DNA of 64,000 nt from Pseudovibrio flavus (GCF_009711345.1 NZ_SMMA01000062.1:245189-309188); one strand, 5' to 3'; positions 27,444 through 37,748 are shown, counted from the stretch's first letter. The notes: a model not told the origin generated them from the sequence alone. Program-made: numbers and translations.

Positions 27444-27953
27444 TCATTCGTCGGCTATAAGCGGCGCATCCTGATAAGGGTCCGGTATATCCAGACGAGC
27501 TAGGATCTTGCGCTCTTCGCCTTCCATTTCTTCGGCTTCATCATCAAATTGGTGATCGTAACCGAATAAATGAAGAGTTCCGTGAACAATTAAATGAATT
27601 AAATGGTGTTCGAAGGGGATTCCCAGCTCCTGCGCTTCCCGTTCAACGGTCTGCCGCGCAAGGATAATGTCCCCTAAAAGCGGTCCAAATGGCGGCTCTT
27701 CCTTATCGTCACCGGGAAAGCTTAGCACATTTGTCGGCTTGTCCTTATTACGCCACGTGCGGTTCAACTCCTGCACGTGATCGTCATCGGAAAACACCAG
27801 AGATACCTCTGTCTCCGGCAATGCTTCCAGATCGGAAACCTCACAGGCCATAGCCATGGCCTTTTCAGCCAAGTGTGCAAGGTTATCTTCCGCTGGCCAG
27901 CCCTCTGCCGGAATCGAGATATCAATAATCAGCGGGCATGATGGCTCACTCAT
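27444..27953 (-). CDS. ybeY: Endoribonuclease YbeY (rRNA maturation)
   Basis: 169 residues from ATG 27953; an ATG one codon earlier (27956) is equally placed after AGGAAA. The zinc-binding signature HGTLHLFGYDHQFDD near the C-terminus is intact, with the preceding NRTWRNKDKPTNVLSFP block. YbeY is needed for 16S rRNA 3'-end maturation and 70S quality control. The gene overlaps the end of phoH by eight bases, so the two are translationally coupled. Confidence 0.94.
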   Translation of the reverse strand: MSEPSCPLIIDISIPAEGWPAEDNLAHLAEKAMAMACEVSDLEALPETEVSLVFSDDDHVQELNRTWRNKDKPTNVLSFPGDDKEEPPFGPLLGDIILARQTVEREAQELGIPFEHHLIHLIVHGTLHLFGYDHQFDDEAEEMEGEERKILARLDIPDPYQDAPLIADE

Positions 27954-29052
27954 CATCGGTTTCCTGCAAGCGCTCGTTATTTTGTTTTTGGTTAGCACTC
28001 ATAGCCTTGGCGGTGTCAGTCACACCTTCAGCGGCCAACAAGGCACGGCGACGCTCAGCGCGGCGACGACCATCCTCATCGTATGCATGAACGATGCGGG
28101 CAACCAGTTCGTGGCGCACTACGTCGCTTTCGGTGAAGTTGACGCGAGAAACGCCTTCAACACCATCGAGAATTTTCAACGCCTCTTTCAAGCCGGACAT
28201 CTGGCCCGGTGGCAAATCGACCTGACTTGGGTCACCCGTCACGATCATCTTGGAATTTTCACCAAGACGCGTCAGGAACATCTTCATCTGCATGGATGTA
28301 GTGTTCTGCGCTTCATCGAGAATGACAACAGCGTTGGAAAGAGTACGGCCACGCATAAACGCAAGCGGCGCGACTTCAATCATACCGCTTTCAAGGCCAC
28401 GCTCGAGCTTCTCTGGCGAGATCATCTCGTTAAGGCCGTCATAGAGCGGACGCAGATATGGATCGACTTTCTCGCGCATATCGCCCGGCAAGAAGCCAAG
28501 ACGCTCACCCGCTTCAACAGCTGGACGAGACAGGATCATGCGATCAATCTCGCCGCGCTCCAAAAGGGCGGCAGCGTAAGCAACAGCAAGGAAGGTCTTA
28601 CCGGTACCGGCAGGGCCGACACCAAAGGTCAGATCAGAACGATCCATTGCGCGGATGTAAGCATCTTGCGCAGCGGTGCGGGCAATCAAGGTTTTGCGAC
28701 GGGTCGCGATCTGCGCAAAGGCCATTCGCGACTTCGGCTCCATCGTCGGAAGCGTCAACTGGGCCTCCGAGGACTGCGCCATGCGAATGGCACCGTCAAC
28801 ATCACCCGGATGTACCTCGTGTCCATTTTGTAGGCTGGCATAAAGGGATTCCAGCGCGAGCTTAGCCTGCTCGCAGCCACTCTTGCTGCCCCTTATGGTT
28901 ACCTGATTACCGCGCGCGACCGCATCCACACCAATCTTCTGTTCAATAAGTGCTAGATTCTGGTCGAACTGGCCGAACAAGTCGCCAACCAGCCGGTTAT
29001 CATCGAATGCCAATACCACGTGCATCATATCTGATGCTGCGATGGGTTTCAT
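27946..29052 (-). CDS. ybeZ: PhoH-like ATPase (YbeZ)
   Basis: 368 residues from ATG 29052, chosen for AGGGG seven bases upstream; a GTG at 29115 would add 21 residues. The ATPase core shows Walker A (FGVGPAGTGKTFLAVAYA), the PhoH block LSRPAVEAGERLGFLPGDM and Walker B (NAVVILDEAQNTT). An N-terminal KH-like region precedes it. YbeZ is a partner of YbeY in rRNA processing in the cases studied. Unlike many PhoH family members, no phosphate-control site is visible; the name is historical. It lies about 100 bases after miaB. Confidence 0.93.
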   Translation of the reverse strand: MKPIAASDMMHVVLAFDDNRLVGDLFGQFDQNLALIEQKIGVDAVARGNQVTIRGSKSGCEQAKLALESLYASLQNGHEVHPGDVDGAIRMAQSSEAQLTLPTMEPKSRMAFAQIATRRKTLIARTAAQDAYIRAMDRSDLTFGVGPAGTGKTFLAVAYAAALLERGEIDRMILSRPAVEAGERLGFLPGDMREKVDPYLRPLYDGLNEMISPEKLERGLESGMIEVAPLAFMRGRTLSNAVVILDEAQNTTSMQMKMFLTRLGENSKMIVTGDPSQVDLPPGQMSGLKEALKILDGVEGVSRVNFTESDVVRHELVARIVHAYDEDGRRRAERRRALLAAEGVTDTAKAMSANQKQNNERLQETDDE

Positions 29053-29153
29053 GGCTGCCCCTACGCGGGGGGAAGAATGGGCGGTGCCCTTCAAGCATTC
29101 CTCCGTCTTGAACACATTTCGCTACGCTAACCCTAGCACCTTTTTTCGTGCTG

Positions 29154-30566
29154 TTAAATAAGGCGTCCTTGTAGACTGCTTGCAGTAGCCTTGAGAATTT
29201 CTACAGTCGCAATTTCACCGTATAGCTCTTCAGGTGCATCGACATGCACCGGCTGAAGCCATGCAGAACGGCCAGCAAGCTGTCCTTCCATACGGCCTAG
29301 CTTTTCAAAGAGTACATCGATTTTTTGACCGACCAGTGATTTATTGAAGCTTTCCTGCTGCTCCATCAGCAGAGCCTGAAGACGGGCAAGGCGTTCGGTT
29401 TTTACCGCTTCCTCAACCTGTTCATCCATGGACGCACCCGGAGTTCCCGGACGCGGACTGTATTTGAAGGAGAATGCAGAGCCGTATGTTACGCGGCGAA
29501 TAAGGTCCAGCGTGTCTTCAAAGTCCTGATCGGTTTCACCCGGGAAGCCAACGATAAAGTCGCCAGACAGCGCAATATCAGGGCGCACATTGCGGATACG
29601 ATCAACAAGGCGGAAATATTCGTCACGCGTGTGTTTGCGGTTCATCGCTGCGAGAATACTGTCGGAGCCGGACTGCACAGGAAGGTGCAAGTAAGGCATC
29701 AACGAATCCAGATCCCGGTGCGCAGCAATCAGTGCATCATCCATATCACGCGGGTGGGATGTGGTGTAGCGCAGGCGCTCGATACCGTCGATCTTCGCCA
29801 GACGGAACAGCAGCTCACCAAGGCCCCATTCGCGGCCATCCGGACCGGTGCCATGCCAAGCATTCACGTTCTGGCCGAGCAGGGTCACTTCACGAACACC
29901 AGCTGCCGCGAGGCGCTCGGTTTCAGAAACGATCTGCTCTACGCGGCGGGAAACCTCTGCACCACGGGTGTAAGGCACCACGCAGAAGGTACAGAATTTA
30001 TCGCAGCCTTCCTGAACGGTCACAAAAGCGGTTACGCCGCGCTTGCGAACAGCTTCTTTTGACGGTGTTGCCAGATGTTTAAACTTGTCCTGAATGTCGA
30101 ATTCAGTCTCAACAACTCGCGAACCATTGGAGGCGCGGTGTAGCAATTCCGGCAGACGGTGGTAGCTCTGAGGCCCAACAACAAGATCAACAATAGGTGC
30201 GCGGCGGGAAATCTCGTCCCCTTCTGCCTGCGCAACACAGCCAGCTACGCTGACCATCATTTGCTTGCCTGTTTTGGCCTTTTCCTCTTTCACCTTACGA
30301 ACGCGGCCAAGCTCGGAATAAACCTTCTCGGATGCCTTTTCGCGAATGTGACAGGTGTTGAGGATGACAAGATCGGCGTCTTCCATCGTATCGGTAGCAA
30401 CATAGCCATCGCTGGCCAGTGCATCCGTCATACGGTCGGAATCATAAACGTTCATCTGGCAGCCGTAGGTCTTTACAAAAACCTTGCGCTGGGGCTTGTC
30501 CGCACCCACTGCGATAGCCACGTCCTCAGCGGCGCCTTCACCTGTCTTGTTAGAATTGGTGTCCAT
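29154..30566 (-). CDS. miaB: tRNA-2-methylthio-N6-dimethylallyladenosine synthase
   Basis: 470 residues. It is a radical SAM methylthiotransferase acting on i6A37 of tRNAs. The N-terminal UPF0004 domain ([19 protein letters not shown]) supplies three cysteines for the auxiliary cluster. The radical SAM motif CDKFCTFC lies near residue 190. A TRAM RNA-binding domain closes the protein. It is linked to phoH-ybeY downstream, as in E. coli. The N-terminal 25 residues are poorly conserved, so the start could lie a little later. Confidence 0.95.
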   Translation of the reverse strand: MDTNSNKTGEGAAEDVAIAVGADKPQRKVFVKTYGCQMNVYDSDRMTDALASDGYVATDTMEDADLVILNTCHIREKASEKVYSELGRVRKVKEEKAKTGKQMMVSVAGCVAQAEGDEISRRAPIVDLVVGPQSYHRLPELLHRASNGSRVVETEFDIQDKFKHLATPSKEAVRKRGVTAFVTVQEGCDKFCTFCVVPYTRGAEVSRRVEQIVSETERLAAAGVREVTLLGQNVNAWHGTGPDGREWGLGELLFRLAKIDGIERLRYTTSHPRDMDDALIAAHRDLDSLMPYLHLPVQSGSDSILAAMNRKHTRDEYFRLVDRIRNVRPDIALSGDFIVGFPGETDQDFEDTLDLIRRVTYGSAFSFKYSPRPGTPGASMDEQVEEAVKTERLARLQALLMEQQESFNKSLVGQKIDVLFEKLGRMEGQLAGRSAWLQPVHVDAPEELYGEIATVEILKATASSLQGRLI

Positions 30567-30732
30567 TTATCCCTCTGCGCTCAACTTCACAGGAGCGCCT
30601 GATTTCTAGCCATGCGCCGCCTCGCGCGCAGCACACTCATATCCATCTGTTGCGGCAGCTTTACCTGCTTTTTGAGCGAATGAGAAGTGTTCGTTTACAT
30701 AGCAGGCTAAACGCTTGGCTTTACGCGGCTAT

Positions 30733-31515
30733 TTAGTGGGTCAAAGCGGTAATTGTCATGGCCCTGACATCCTGCTCCAACGCGGTGGAGAGCGCCTTAC
30801 GACTTGCGTTTGCCTCAATGGGACGCGCGTCTCCCCACGTTAGTGTTACGTCTACCCCGCCCTCTTTCAAAATGGCCCACAAATGAGGGGGTAGATCCAT
30901 ATCTCCATACCACGCGACATGCGGGCGCCACTGCCGTCCCATCGGCATGCCGTGTAGACGGGTGTAGGCAATGGAAAGCGGCTGTACGTACGTATCGCTG
31001 TTGCCGTCAGCATCCATGGCATGATGTACCGCGCCAATAATGGCGGAGCGGAACGGCTTCACCTCGTTCCCGTTGCTGGATGTCCCTTCGGCAAACAGTA
31101 CCATGGCATCGCCGTCGGTCATGCGTTCTGCCACTTCCCGCGTTACCCGTCTGGTGTCGGTGCGCCGGGAGCGGTTTACAAACACGCTACGTTGCAGCTT
31201 GGCAAAAAGCCCGAAGATTGGCCAGCCAGCGACTTCTGATTTGGCAATAAACGAGAGTGGTCGCACTGAACCCAGCACAACGATATCGAGCCACGAGATG
31301 TGATTGGAGGTGATGAGAAGCGGTCTATGAGCTGCCATTGCGCCCACTTGCGTAACCCGAATACCCATCAGCCTTCGGGTTACCTGATGCCAATATAGCG
31401 GCAACTTGCGCTTGATCGACCAATTAAATTTAAGCGCAAGCCATTGTATGGGAATGAGAACCAGAGAGAGAATTGTCACAAGGATGAGGACAACAACCGC
31501 TCTGAAACTACCCAT
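30733..31515 (-). CDS. plsC: 1-acyl-sn-glycerol-3-phosphate acyltransferase
   Basis: 260 residues. An N-terminal membrane helix (about 5-28) is followed by the PlsC/LPLAT domain: HX4D in SNHISWLDIV, FVNRSRRTDTRR and the glycerol-3-phosphate-binding FAEGTSSNGNEVKPF. It makes phosphatidic acid at the inner membrane; ornithine-lipid O-acylation (OlsA-like) is an alternative for this family in rhizobia. Its ATG overlaps the stop of the Fur-family gene by one base (TAATG), which indicates coupling. Confidence 0.88.
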   Translation of the reverse strand: MGSFRAVVVLILVTILSLVLIPIQWLALKFNWSIKRKLPLYWHQVTRRLMGIRVTQVGAMAAHRPLLITSNHISWLDIVVLGSVRPLSFIAKSEVAGWPIFGLFAKLQRSVFVNRSRRTDTRRVTREVAERMTDGDAMVLFAEGTSSNGNEVKPFRSAIIGAVHHAMDADGNSDTYVQPLSIAYTRLHGMPMGRQWRPHVAWYGDMDLPPHLWAILKEGGVDVTLTWGDARPIEANASRKALSTALEQDVRAMTITALTH

Positions 31516-31949
31516 TACTCACTCTCATCCTTTTTGAGAGGAATGCCGTAAAGCTCCAGTCGGTGATCCACCAATTTGAAGCCTAAGCGACGAGCGACTT
31601 CTTCCTGAATTTTCTCGATTTCTTCGCTGCGAAATTCAATCACTTTGCCGGTTCGAAGATCGATCAGGTGGTCATGATGTTCTTCAGAAACCGTTTCATA
31701 GCGCGAGCGACCGTCACGGAAATCATGCCGTTCAATGATGCCAGCATCTTCAAACAGCTTCACAGTACGATAGACAGTGGAGATGGAGATGCGTGGATCA
31801 ATCGCGGATGCGCGGCGATACAGCTCTTCAACATCTGGATGGTCGGAAGCGGATTCTATGACACTGGCAATGACACGGCGCTGGTCCGTCATTCTCATGC
31901 CTTTAACCGCACACAGCTCGACCAATGTCATTTCATTTTCTGTGACCAT
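31515..31949 (-). CDS. Fur-family metal-dependent regulator (Fur/Mur type)
   Basis: 144 residues. A winged helix (about 12-88: GMRMTDQRRVIASVIESA, RISISTVYRTVKLFEDAGII) precedes a dimerisation/metal domain with EEHHDHLID. The CxxC structural zinc motif of E. coli Fur (LICLDCGK) is replaced by LIDLRTGK, as I recall for rhizobial Fur/Mur proteins, where the regulator answers to manganese rather than iron. Whether it is Fur or Mur cannot be settled from sequence. It is translationally coupled to plsC, and an untranslated stretch of 164 bases separates it from rimI. Confidence 0.86.
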   Translation of the reverse strand: MVTENEMTLVELCAVKGMRMTDQRRVIASVIESASDHPDVEELYRRASAIDPRISISTVYRTVKLFEDAGIIERHDFRDGRSRYETVSEEHHDHLIDLRTGKVIEFRSEEIEKIQEEVARRLGFKLVDHRLELYGIPLKKDESE

Positions 31950-32113
31950 TAGGTGCCCTATAAATTTCCAAGAGCGTCATGGTTCGAACTGAATCGCCCA
32001 AAACGCGCTAATTCTTTGTTTTCGGGCGTCTTCTAATCCGCAAAGTGCGCCAACTTTCGGCTACACGCCCAAGAACTTTCAAACCAAACTTGTAAGCGCT
32101 TCGCGATCAGTAA

Positions 32114-32602
32114 TCAATTGAGATCACAGCGCATTACCAAAGCTGTTCCTGCCCCTTCGCTGGCGCTGTAGTAGCTTTTGCGCTCGCCAACTTTGGTGAA
32201 ACCCAAACTTTTGTAAAGAGATACCGCACTTGTGTTGTCTTCATCTACCTCAAGGAACAAGCTTTCCACGCGTTCCGAGTATAAATGGAAAATTCCGGTC
32301 TCCATCAGGGCACGGCCAACACCCCGCCCCCGACTTTTCGGGGAGACGGCAATCGTCAGCACCTCAGCCTCTCCCGCAACTGAGCGCAGGATTAAGAAGC
32401 CGATAGGGTCTCTGCTGGAAAGTGCACCTGTATATCGCGCGACGAAAAACACGTTCGTGCGCTGCTCGAACATTTTGGAAAGTTCAGAGGTGCCCCATTC
32501 ATGCGCGAAACACTCGGCATGAACATTGGCAAGAAGCGGGAGTTCCGCTTCCTCTGCTCTTTCAACTATGAACGGAGACTTTTTAAGCCACCCGGTGATC
32601 AT
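32114..32602 (-). CDS. rimI: RimI-like GNAT N-acetyltransferase
   Basis: 162 residues from ATG 32602, which overlaps the tsaB stop by four bases (ATGA); the open frame further upstream runs inside tsaB. The GNAT core is visible: acetyl-CoA loop SPKSRGRGVGRALMETG and the C-terminal LEVDEDNTSAVSLYKSLGF. RimI acetylates the N-terminal Ala of S18 in E. coli. The fixed tsaB-rimI pairing supports this name, but the true target here is unproven. Confidence 0.88.
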   Translation of the reverse strand: MITGWLKKSPFIVERAEEAELPLLANVHAECFAHEWGTSELSKMFEQRTNVFFVARYTGALSSRDPIGFLILRSVAGEAEVLTIAVSPKSRGRGVGRALMETGIFHLYSERVESLFLEVDEDNTSAVSLYKSLGFTKVGERKSYYSASEGAGTALVMRCDLN

Positions 32603-33279
32603 TGACGCCGAATTCTTCCTTTTTCCGTCGGTTTTGCATCTGGTGGACGCAAGTAGAGCGGCATAGGAGATTTCTCGTCCTCGGGAGCCTTGCTTCCCAA
32701 GCGGGCGACATATTCGATCGACGCACAAGCGGCGTGACTGCAAATGCGGGAGGCATCAAGCCCTGCTGCGTTTGCAATTGCCTGTGCGGCGGAACCTGCC
32801 AGAAGCGTTTCCGGATCTAGCGCGAATGCCAGATCCTTTACCGTCGATACCCGAGCCTCTCCTACCGGTTCACCATCAGCAGTGAAGTTCTGACAATAAA
32901 CTTCATCGCGGCGCGCATCCAGTGCAACAAGCAGCGGGCGCTTTTCACCGGTTCTGTCCAGAGTTTCGGCAGCAATCGCTGCAAGCGTGGTAACGGGAAC
33001 CACCGGCTTTTCCAAAACCAGACCAAAACCACGAGCGATCGAAAGTCCAACGCGCAGCCCGGTAAAGCTGCCCGGCCCGACGTTGACCACAACACGGTCT
33101 AGAGCGTTAAAGGTAGTCTGTGACTCGGCCATAACACTACCGACCATGCTCATAATTCTTTCGGCATGGCCCCTACCCAAGTCTTCGGACTGGGCAACAA
33201 TATTTTCACCTTCTTCACCCTGCGTAAGAACAGCGGCGGCACAGGTGCTTAATGCAGTGTCAATTGCGAGTAGCTTCAT
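32599..33279 (-). CDS. tsaB: tRNA threonylcarbamoyladenosine biosynthesis protein TsaB
   Basis: 226 residues. It is an ASKHA-fold non-catalytic partner of TsaD in making t6A37. The N-terminal LLAIDTALSTCAAAV, GRGHAERIM and the family hallmark VNVGPGSFTGLRVGLSIARG are clear. DARRDEVYCQNF is a further conserved block. It sits between nfuA and rimI, the usual rhizobial order. The last 20 residues are basic. Confidence 0.94.
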   Translation of the reverse strand: MKLLAIDTALSTCAAAVLTQGEEGENIVAQSEDLGRGHAERIMSMVGSVMAESQTTFNALDRVVVNVGPGSFTGLRVGLSIARGFGLVLEKPVVPVTTLAAIAAETLDRTGEKRPLLVALDARRDEVYCQNFTADGEPVGEARVSTVKDLAFALDPETLLAGSAAQAIANAAGLDASRICSHAACASIEYVARLGSKAPEDEKSPMPLYLRPPDAKPTEKGRIRRQ

Positions 33280-33363
33280 GATGCCTCATTAACGTTGAGA
33301 CAAGAAAATGTCGAGGGCGCTTTTCGATCTAGCCCTTTAGTAGCGCTTGATTTTTGGAAAAGC

Positions 33364-33388
33364 GAAAGGGCAGCCAAGCCGCCCTTTT
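33364..33388 (-). terminator. Probable terminator after nfuA
   Basis: AAAGGGC / GCCCTTT arms with a nine-base loop lie 20 bases past the nfuA stop. The T-run after it on the minus strand is interrupted (CGCTTTT), so strength is uncertain. Confidence 0.5.
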
Positions 33389-33407
33389 CATTAAAACTTT
33401 ATTAGAC

Positions 33408-33971
33408 TTACTGGATTTGTCTAACTTCTTGAACTTCCGGAATAAAATGGCGCATCAGGTTCTGAATACCGTGGGATAACGTAGCGGTTGAAGATGGGCA
33501 ACCAGCACACGCGCCGCGCATTGTTAGGTAAACTACGCCGTCGCGATAACCTCTAAAAGTGATGTCGCCACCATCCTGCGCGACGGCAGGTCGCACTCTT
33601 GTCTCCAGAAGTTCTTTGATTGTGGAGACGGTTTCTTCGTCACCCTCGTCAAAAAACTCTTCGCCAAGGTCTTCATCGCCTGCCGCTTCACCCTTCAGGA
33701 TCGGCTGACCGGACATGAAGTGCTCCATAATCGCGCCAAGGATCGCCGGGCGCATATGCTGCCAGTCGGTATCATCCTTGGTTACAGTAATGAAGTCATA
33801 GCCGAAGAAAATGCCGACCACACCAGGAATGGTGAACAGAGCTTCAGCCAGTGCCGAAACGCTTGCTTCCTCAGAACTACGGAAGTCGCGGGTACCCTCT
33901 GCCAGTACCACGCGGCCCGGGAGGAATTTCAAGGTTGCCGGATTTGGCGTTGCTTCAGTTTGGATAAACAT
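33408..33971 (-). CDS. nfuA: NifU-like Fe-S scaffold/carrier protein (NFU)
   Basis: 187 residues. The N-terminal NFU_N domain begins MFIQTEATPNPATLKFLPG. The C-terminal NifU-like domain carries the cluster-binding pair in GACAGCPSSTATL. A DEGD-rich acidic linker joins them. This is the mitochondrial/alphaproteobacterial NFU layout, not the degenerate A-type fusion of E. coli NfuA. It delivers 4Fe-4S clusters to targets, plausibly including MiaB nearby. It starts the nfuA-tsaB-rimI stretch. Confidence 0.93.
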   Translation of the reverse strand: MFIQTEATPNPATLKFLPGRVVLAEGTRDFRSSEEASVSALAEALFTIPGVVGIFFGYDFITVTKDDTDWQHMRPAILGAIMEHFMSGQPILKGEAAGDEDLGEEFFDEGDEETVSTIKELLETRVRPAVAQDGGDITFRGYRDGVVYLTMRGACAGCPSSTATLSHGIQNLMRHFIPEVQEVRQIQ

Positions 33972-34113
33972 TTTCTCATTTCCAAAGATGACGATTTAGA
34001 CAGCGCATTACGTTGCGCACTCTCCGATTAATCGGCACGCGCTACATATACCCTAAGGCGCAGGCTGTCATTGTCGTGCACACACGAACATTCTGTGTGC
34101 TCTCTAGCATAAA

Positions 34114-34608
34114 TCAGGCTAGGGCGGCTATAGCATCATCGTCCAAGTTGCCCGGCACAATCGTGATCGGGATCGGGAACGAGCCCGCTGACTTACCCGC
34201 AATAGACGACACCAGAGGCCCCGGCCCCTCTTTGCTTGTACCTGCTGCAAGCACGAGGTTGGCAACGTCGGCATCAGTATCGATCAATGCCATGATCTCG
34301 TCGGACTTGTTGCCTTCGCGAATAACCTGCTCAGGTTCCGTTCGCGCCGCTGCCCTTACGGCTTCCGCCGCTTTTGCCAAGGTGGTTTCTGCCGCTTCCA
34401 TTGCCTCAGCGCGCATAATATCTTCAACACCAAGCCAGTGCGAGAAATTACCCGGCGCTATCACATAGAGAAGCAGGACAACGCCCCCAGTGCGCGCTGC
34501 GCGCTTGGCTGCGTAAACGATGGCCCTGCCGCATTCGGGAGTGTCATCCACCACCACGAGGAACTTGCGTTTGTGGCCTTCCTCGTTACTTTTTCTGATC
34601 GCTACCAT
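34114..34608 (-). CDS. Universal stress protein (UspA family)
   Basis: 164 residues in a single Usp fold: FLVVVDDTPECGRAIVYAAK at the start and the closing block SSIAGKSAGSFPIPITIVPG. The nucleotide-binding G-X2-G-X9-G(S/T) pattern is only partly kept (AGTSKEGPGPLVSSIAGKSAG), so ATP binding is uncertain. The ATG has no strong ribosome site. It is a single-gene unit between nfuA and hslU, a frequent rhizobial arrangement. Role unknown beyond stress association. Confidence 0.87.
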   Translation of the reverse strand: MVAIRKSNEEGHKRKFLVVVDDTPECGRAIVYAAKRAARTGGVVLLLYVIAPGNFSHWLGVEDIMRAEAMEAAETTLAKAAEAVRAAARTEPEQVIREGNKSDEIMALIDTDADVANLVLAAGTSKEGPGPLVSSIAGKSAGSFPIPITIVPGNLDDDAIAALA

Positions 34609-34702
34609 TAGGTTATGCTGCCATCACGTTGGCGGAGCGGCAAGCACAAAGACTTGCCGCGGTCCAATAATCGCTATGAAAACTCTTCTACGCACACATC
34701 AA

Positions 34703-36004
34703 TTAGAGAATGAACTGCGATAGATCCACGTTTTTAGCCAATTCGCCGATATGCTGCTTCACATAGGCAGCATCCACCACAACGCTATCACCAGAGCGGT
34801 CCGGTGCGGAGAAGGAGATATCATCAAGGATACGCTCCATCACCGTCTGAAGACGGCGGGCACCGATGTTCTCGATCGTCGCATTCAAGTCCACCGCGAT
34901 GGTCGCAATCTCGTCGATTGCATCATCGGTGAACTCGATGTTCACCTGCTCGGTAGCCATCAGCGCTACGTACTGTTTGATGAGGCTGACCTCGGTGTCA
35001 GTCAAAATGCAGCGGAAATCATCCTTGGTCAGCGCTTTCAGTTCAACGCGGATCGGCAGACGACCCTGAAGCTCTGGCAGCAGATCAGATGGCTTTGCAA
35101 CGTGGAAAGCACCCGATGCAATGAACAGGATGTGGTCGGTCTTTACCGGTCCGTGCTTGGTAGAAACAACGGTGCCTTCGATAAGCGGCAGTAGATCGCG
35201 CTGAACACCTTCGCGGGAGACATCGCCGTGGCGGCCGTCTTTTGCGCAGATCTTGTCGATCTCGTCGATGAACACGATACCGGAGTTTTCAACGAGGCTA
35301 ATTGCTTCCTGAACTACCTTTTCCTCGTCCAGCAGCTTGTCGGACTCTTCTTCCAGCAGCAGCTTGTGGCTGTCGCGAACGGACACGCGTTTCGTTTTGG
35401 TCTGACCACCAAAGGCTTTGCCCAGCATGTCAGAAAGGTTCATCACCCCAACGCTACCGCCCGGCATTCCCGGAATGTCGAAGTTCGGCATCTGAGGGGC
35501 CGCGCGGACCTCGATCTCGATTTCTTTCTCATCTAGATCGCCTTCGCGCAGTTTTTTGCGGAAGGTGTCACGGGTTGACGGGCTAGCGTTCTGACCAACC
35601 AGCGCATCAAGAACGCGTTCTTCTGCCAGAACATGTGCCTTGGCTTCTACGTTCTTGCGGCTCTGCTCGCGAACGAGAGAAATGCCAGCTTCAACCAGAT
35701 CACGGACGATCTGCTCCACATCGCGGCCAACATAGCCAACCTCGGTAAACTTGGTTGCTTCCACCTTGGTGAACGGAGCATTTGCAAGCTTTGCAAGGCG
35801 GCGGGAAATCTCAGTCTTACCGACACCAGTGGGACCGATCATCAGAATGTTTTTTGGCAGAACTTCCTCACGCAGCCCTTCATCAAGCTGCTGGCGGCGC
35901 CAACGGTTGCGAAGCGCAATCGCAACGGCGCGCTTGGCATCGTGCTGCCCGATAATGTAGCGATCAAGTTCTGATACGATCTCGCGCGGAGAAAAATTCG
36001 ACAT
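34703..36004 (-). CDS. hslU: ATP-dependent protease ATPase subunit HslU
   Basis: 433 residues. AAA+ unfoldase for the HslV peptidase. The Walker A is in [16 protein letters not shown], the substrate pore loop is [11 protein letters not shown], Walker B is [12 protein letters not shown], and the C-terminal SFSAPDR with LSQFIL ends the protein in the form that docks into HslV. The I-domain (about 115-225) is present. It starts six bases after a membrane-protein gene that separates it from hslV, so all three should share a transcript. Confidence 0.97.
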   Translation of the reverse strand: MSNFSPREIVSELDRYIIGQHDAKRAVAIALRNRWRRQQLDEGLREEVLPKNILMIGPTGVGKTEISRRLAKLANAPFTKVEATKFTEVGYVGRDVEQIVRDLVEAGISLVREQSRKNVEAKAHVLAEERVLDALVGQNASPSTRDTFRKKLREGDLDEKEIEIEVRAAPQMPNFDIPGMPGGSVGVMNLSDMLGKAFGGQTKTKRVSVRDSHKLLLEEESDKLLDEEKVVQEAISLVENSGIVFIDEIDKICAKDGRHGDVSREGVQRDLLPLIEGTVVSTKHGPVKTDHILFIASGAFHVAKPSDLLPELQGRLPIRVELKALTKDDFRCILTDTEVSLIKQYVALMATEQVNIEFTDDAIDEIATIAVDLNATIENIGARRLQTVMERILDDISFSAPDRSGDSVVVDAAYVKQHIGELAKNVDLSQFIL

Positions 36005-36010
36005 ACCTTT

Positions 36011-37087
36011 TTACTTTCTTGTCGGGGGCACAATTGCTGCAATCGGAGTTCCGGCCAGTGGTTTCATGATCCACTTTCTTGCAAGGGGCCAACCGGAACC
36101 AATCGACAAAACAAAAAGCCCAAGAATGAGCATAGCGGCAGCGATCAAGACTTTTTCGTCAACGCTAACCGCTTGGAGCAGCGTGAAAATCGCAACTCCC
36201 ATATATCCAAGACCTGAGATGAGCAGCGCTCTACGGTCGACAATCAAAGCAACAACACCAAGCAGAAGCACCATGAAAATCATGATCAGCGCTTCGCCGC
36301 TGCTTTGTAAATTCTCTGAGAATGTGGCGAGTAGGCCATGGGCAATCAAGGGGGCTGCCACCAAATGCAGCCAAAACCCTTTATCAGCACTCAGTGTTTG
36401 GCGTTTCGGGTCGCGGCTATCATAGAACATCGCCACCAGAAAACTGGCGAAACCCGCCACAAGAACAAACACCTGCAGCTGACCATCGGAGACGGTTCCA
36501 AGACCGTCCTCCAAGAAGCCATAGGCCATAACGATAATAGCTAGCAAACACTGGGCAAGCGCTATCGGCACACCAAAACGGGCGTAAAACAGAGCCGAAC
36601 CCAGAAGGGCTCCGGCACCCGCTGTCCATATTTCCTCCGGCGTATCCAGAATGATAAGCCGTGAGGTACTGCCATTGATCCAAGCCCAAAAATCAGGCGC
36701 AAACAGCGCTGCTCTTAGCAGCACAGATAGCGAAAGCCCTGCGAAAATCGCGAAGGAAAGGGAAAGAACAATGGAAGGCAGCGCCAGCCGCTGTTTATTT
36801 GCAAGCCACTCGGCCAAGCCCCAGCTAACCGCAGCCACGCCGCCAAAAATGACCAAGTTTGCCATTTCAAGCGCGTAGCCGCCTGTGAGCAGGCCGACAA
36901 TCAGAATAACCAGTCCGGCGGAGATAAAGACATCATGAAAGCCGCGCACAAACCGCACATCCTCAAAGTCGGCAGAAGGGGTTGCCTCCCTCTGCTCTGA
37001 CAAGAGGAAATCATAGAGGTTTTGTGCTGTGTCAGCTGTCAGGATGCCTTTGGAGACAGCCCTATCAAGACTGTCCCGATTGATCAT
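36011..37087 (-). CDS. Polytopic membrane protein of unknown function between hslV and hslU
   Basis: 358 residues from ATG 37087, which lies inside the 3' end of hslV (23-base overlap); the longer frame to 37141 runs deeper into hslV. A 65-residue cytoplasmic head ([20 protein letters not shown]) precedes about ten hydrophobic segments. It resembles DUF2157-like predicted membrane proteins, but I cannot assign it firmly. Many rhizobia carry a small acetyltransferase at this place instead. The tight spacing on both sides makes co-expression with HslVU almost certain; a functional link is inference. Confidence 0.8.
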   Translation of the reverse strand: MINRDSLDRAVSKGILTADTAQNLYDFLLSEQREATPSADFEDVRFVRGFHDVFISAGLVILIVGLLTGGYALEMANLVIFGGVAAVSWGLAEWLANKQRLALPSIVLSLSFAIFAGLSLSVLLRAALFAPDFWAWINGSTSRLIILDTPEEIWTAGAGALLGSALFYARFGVPIALAQCLLAIIVMAYGFLEDGLGTVSDGQLQVFVLVAGFASFLVAMFYDSRDPKRQTLSADKGFWLHLVAAPLIAHGLLATFSENLQSSGEALIMIFMVLLLGVVALIVDRRALLISGLGYMGVAIFTLLQAVSVDEKVLIAAAMLILGLFVLSIGSGWPLARKWIMKPLAGTPIAAIVPPTRK

Positions 37088-37634
37088 CCAAACTCTCGAT
37101 TGTGAGGCTATCGTTGGTGTAGACGCAGATCTCGGCAGCAATTGCCATGGACTTGCGGCAGATTTCTTCAGCGCTCAGGTCAGTATCCATCAAAGCGCGC
37201 GCAGCTGCGAGGGCGTAGTTACCGCCAGAGCCAATGCCCATCACACCGTTTTCCGGGTCGAGCACGTCGCCTGTACCGGTCAGAACGAGAGAGACGTTCT
37301 TATCCGCTACCAGCATCATCGCTTCCAGACGGCGCAGATAACGGTCTGTACGCCAGTCTTTGGCAAGTTCCACACATGCACGCATCAACTGGCCCGGATA
37401 CTGCTCCAGCTTGGCTTCAAGGCGCTCGAAAAGGGTAAATGCGTCGGCGGTGGCGCCAGCAAAGCCCGCGATAACCTCACCCTTTGCCAAAGGGCGCACT
37501 TTGCGTGCAGTGCCTTTGATAACGGTATGGCCGAGCGACACCTGCCCATCACCGGCGATGACCACCTTACCGCCCTTACGAACGGTTAGAATGGTTGTTC
37601 CGTGCCATTGTTTCGGCTCATGATTTTCGCTCAT
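37065..37634 (-). CDS. hslV: ATP-dependent protease peptidase subunit HslV
   Basis: 189 residues from ATG 37634, with GGAG eight bases upstream. It is a proteasome-type Thr peptidase. The catalytic Thr is in [13 protein letters not shown] at about residue 13, so a 12-residue propeptide must be removed; E. coli HslV has only Met before the Thr. [19 protein letters not shown] and [16 protein letters not shown] are family blocks. Its 3' end overlaps the membrane-protein gene. It forms the protease core of the heat-shock complex with HslU. Confidence 0.96.
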   Translation of the reverse strand: MSENHEPKQWHGTTILTVRKGGKVVIAGDGQVSLGHTVIKGTARKVRPLAKGEVIAGFAGATADAFTLFERLEAKLEQYPGQLMRACVELAKDWRTDRYLRRLEAMMLVADKNVSLVLTGTGDVLDPENGVMGIGSGGNYALAAARALMDTDLSAEEICRKSMAIAAEICVYTNDSLTIESLDDQSGQS

Positions 37635-37748
37635 ACGAACCACTCCAAACTACTGATTTCTAATTGCGAAGCTGATCGTCAGATCGCGTAAGTGATCCAT
37701 TATGTATGTGGTCCTTCCCGCGTTGCCAATGCAGGACCCTCAAAAAAC

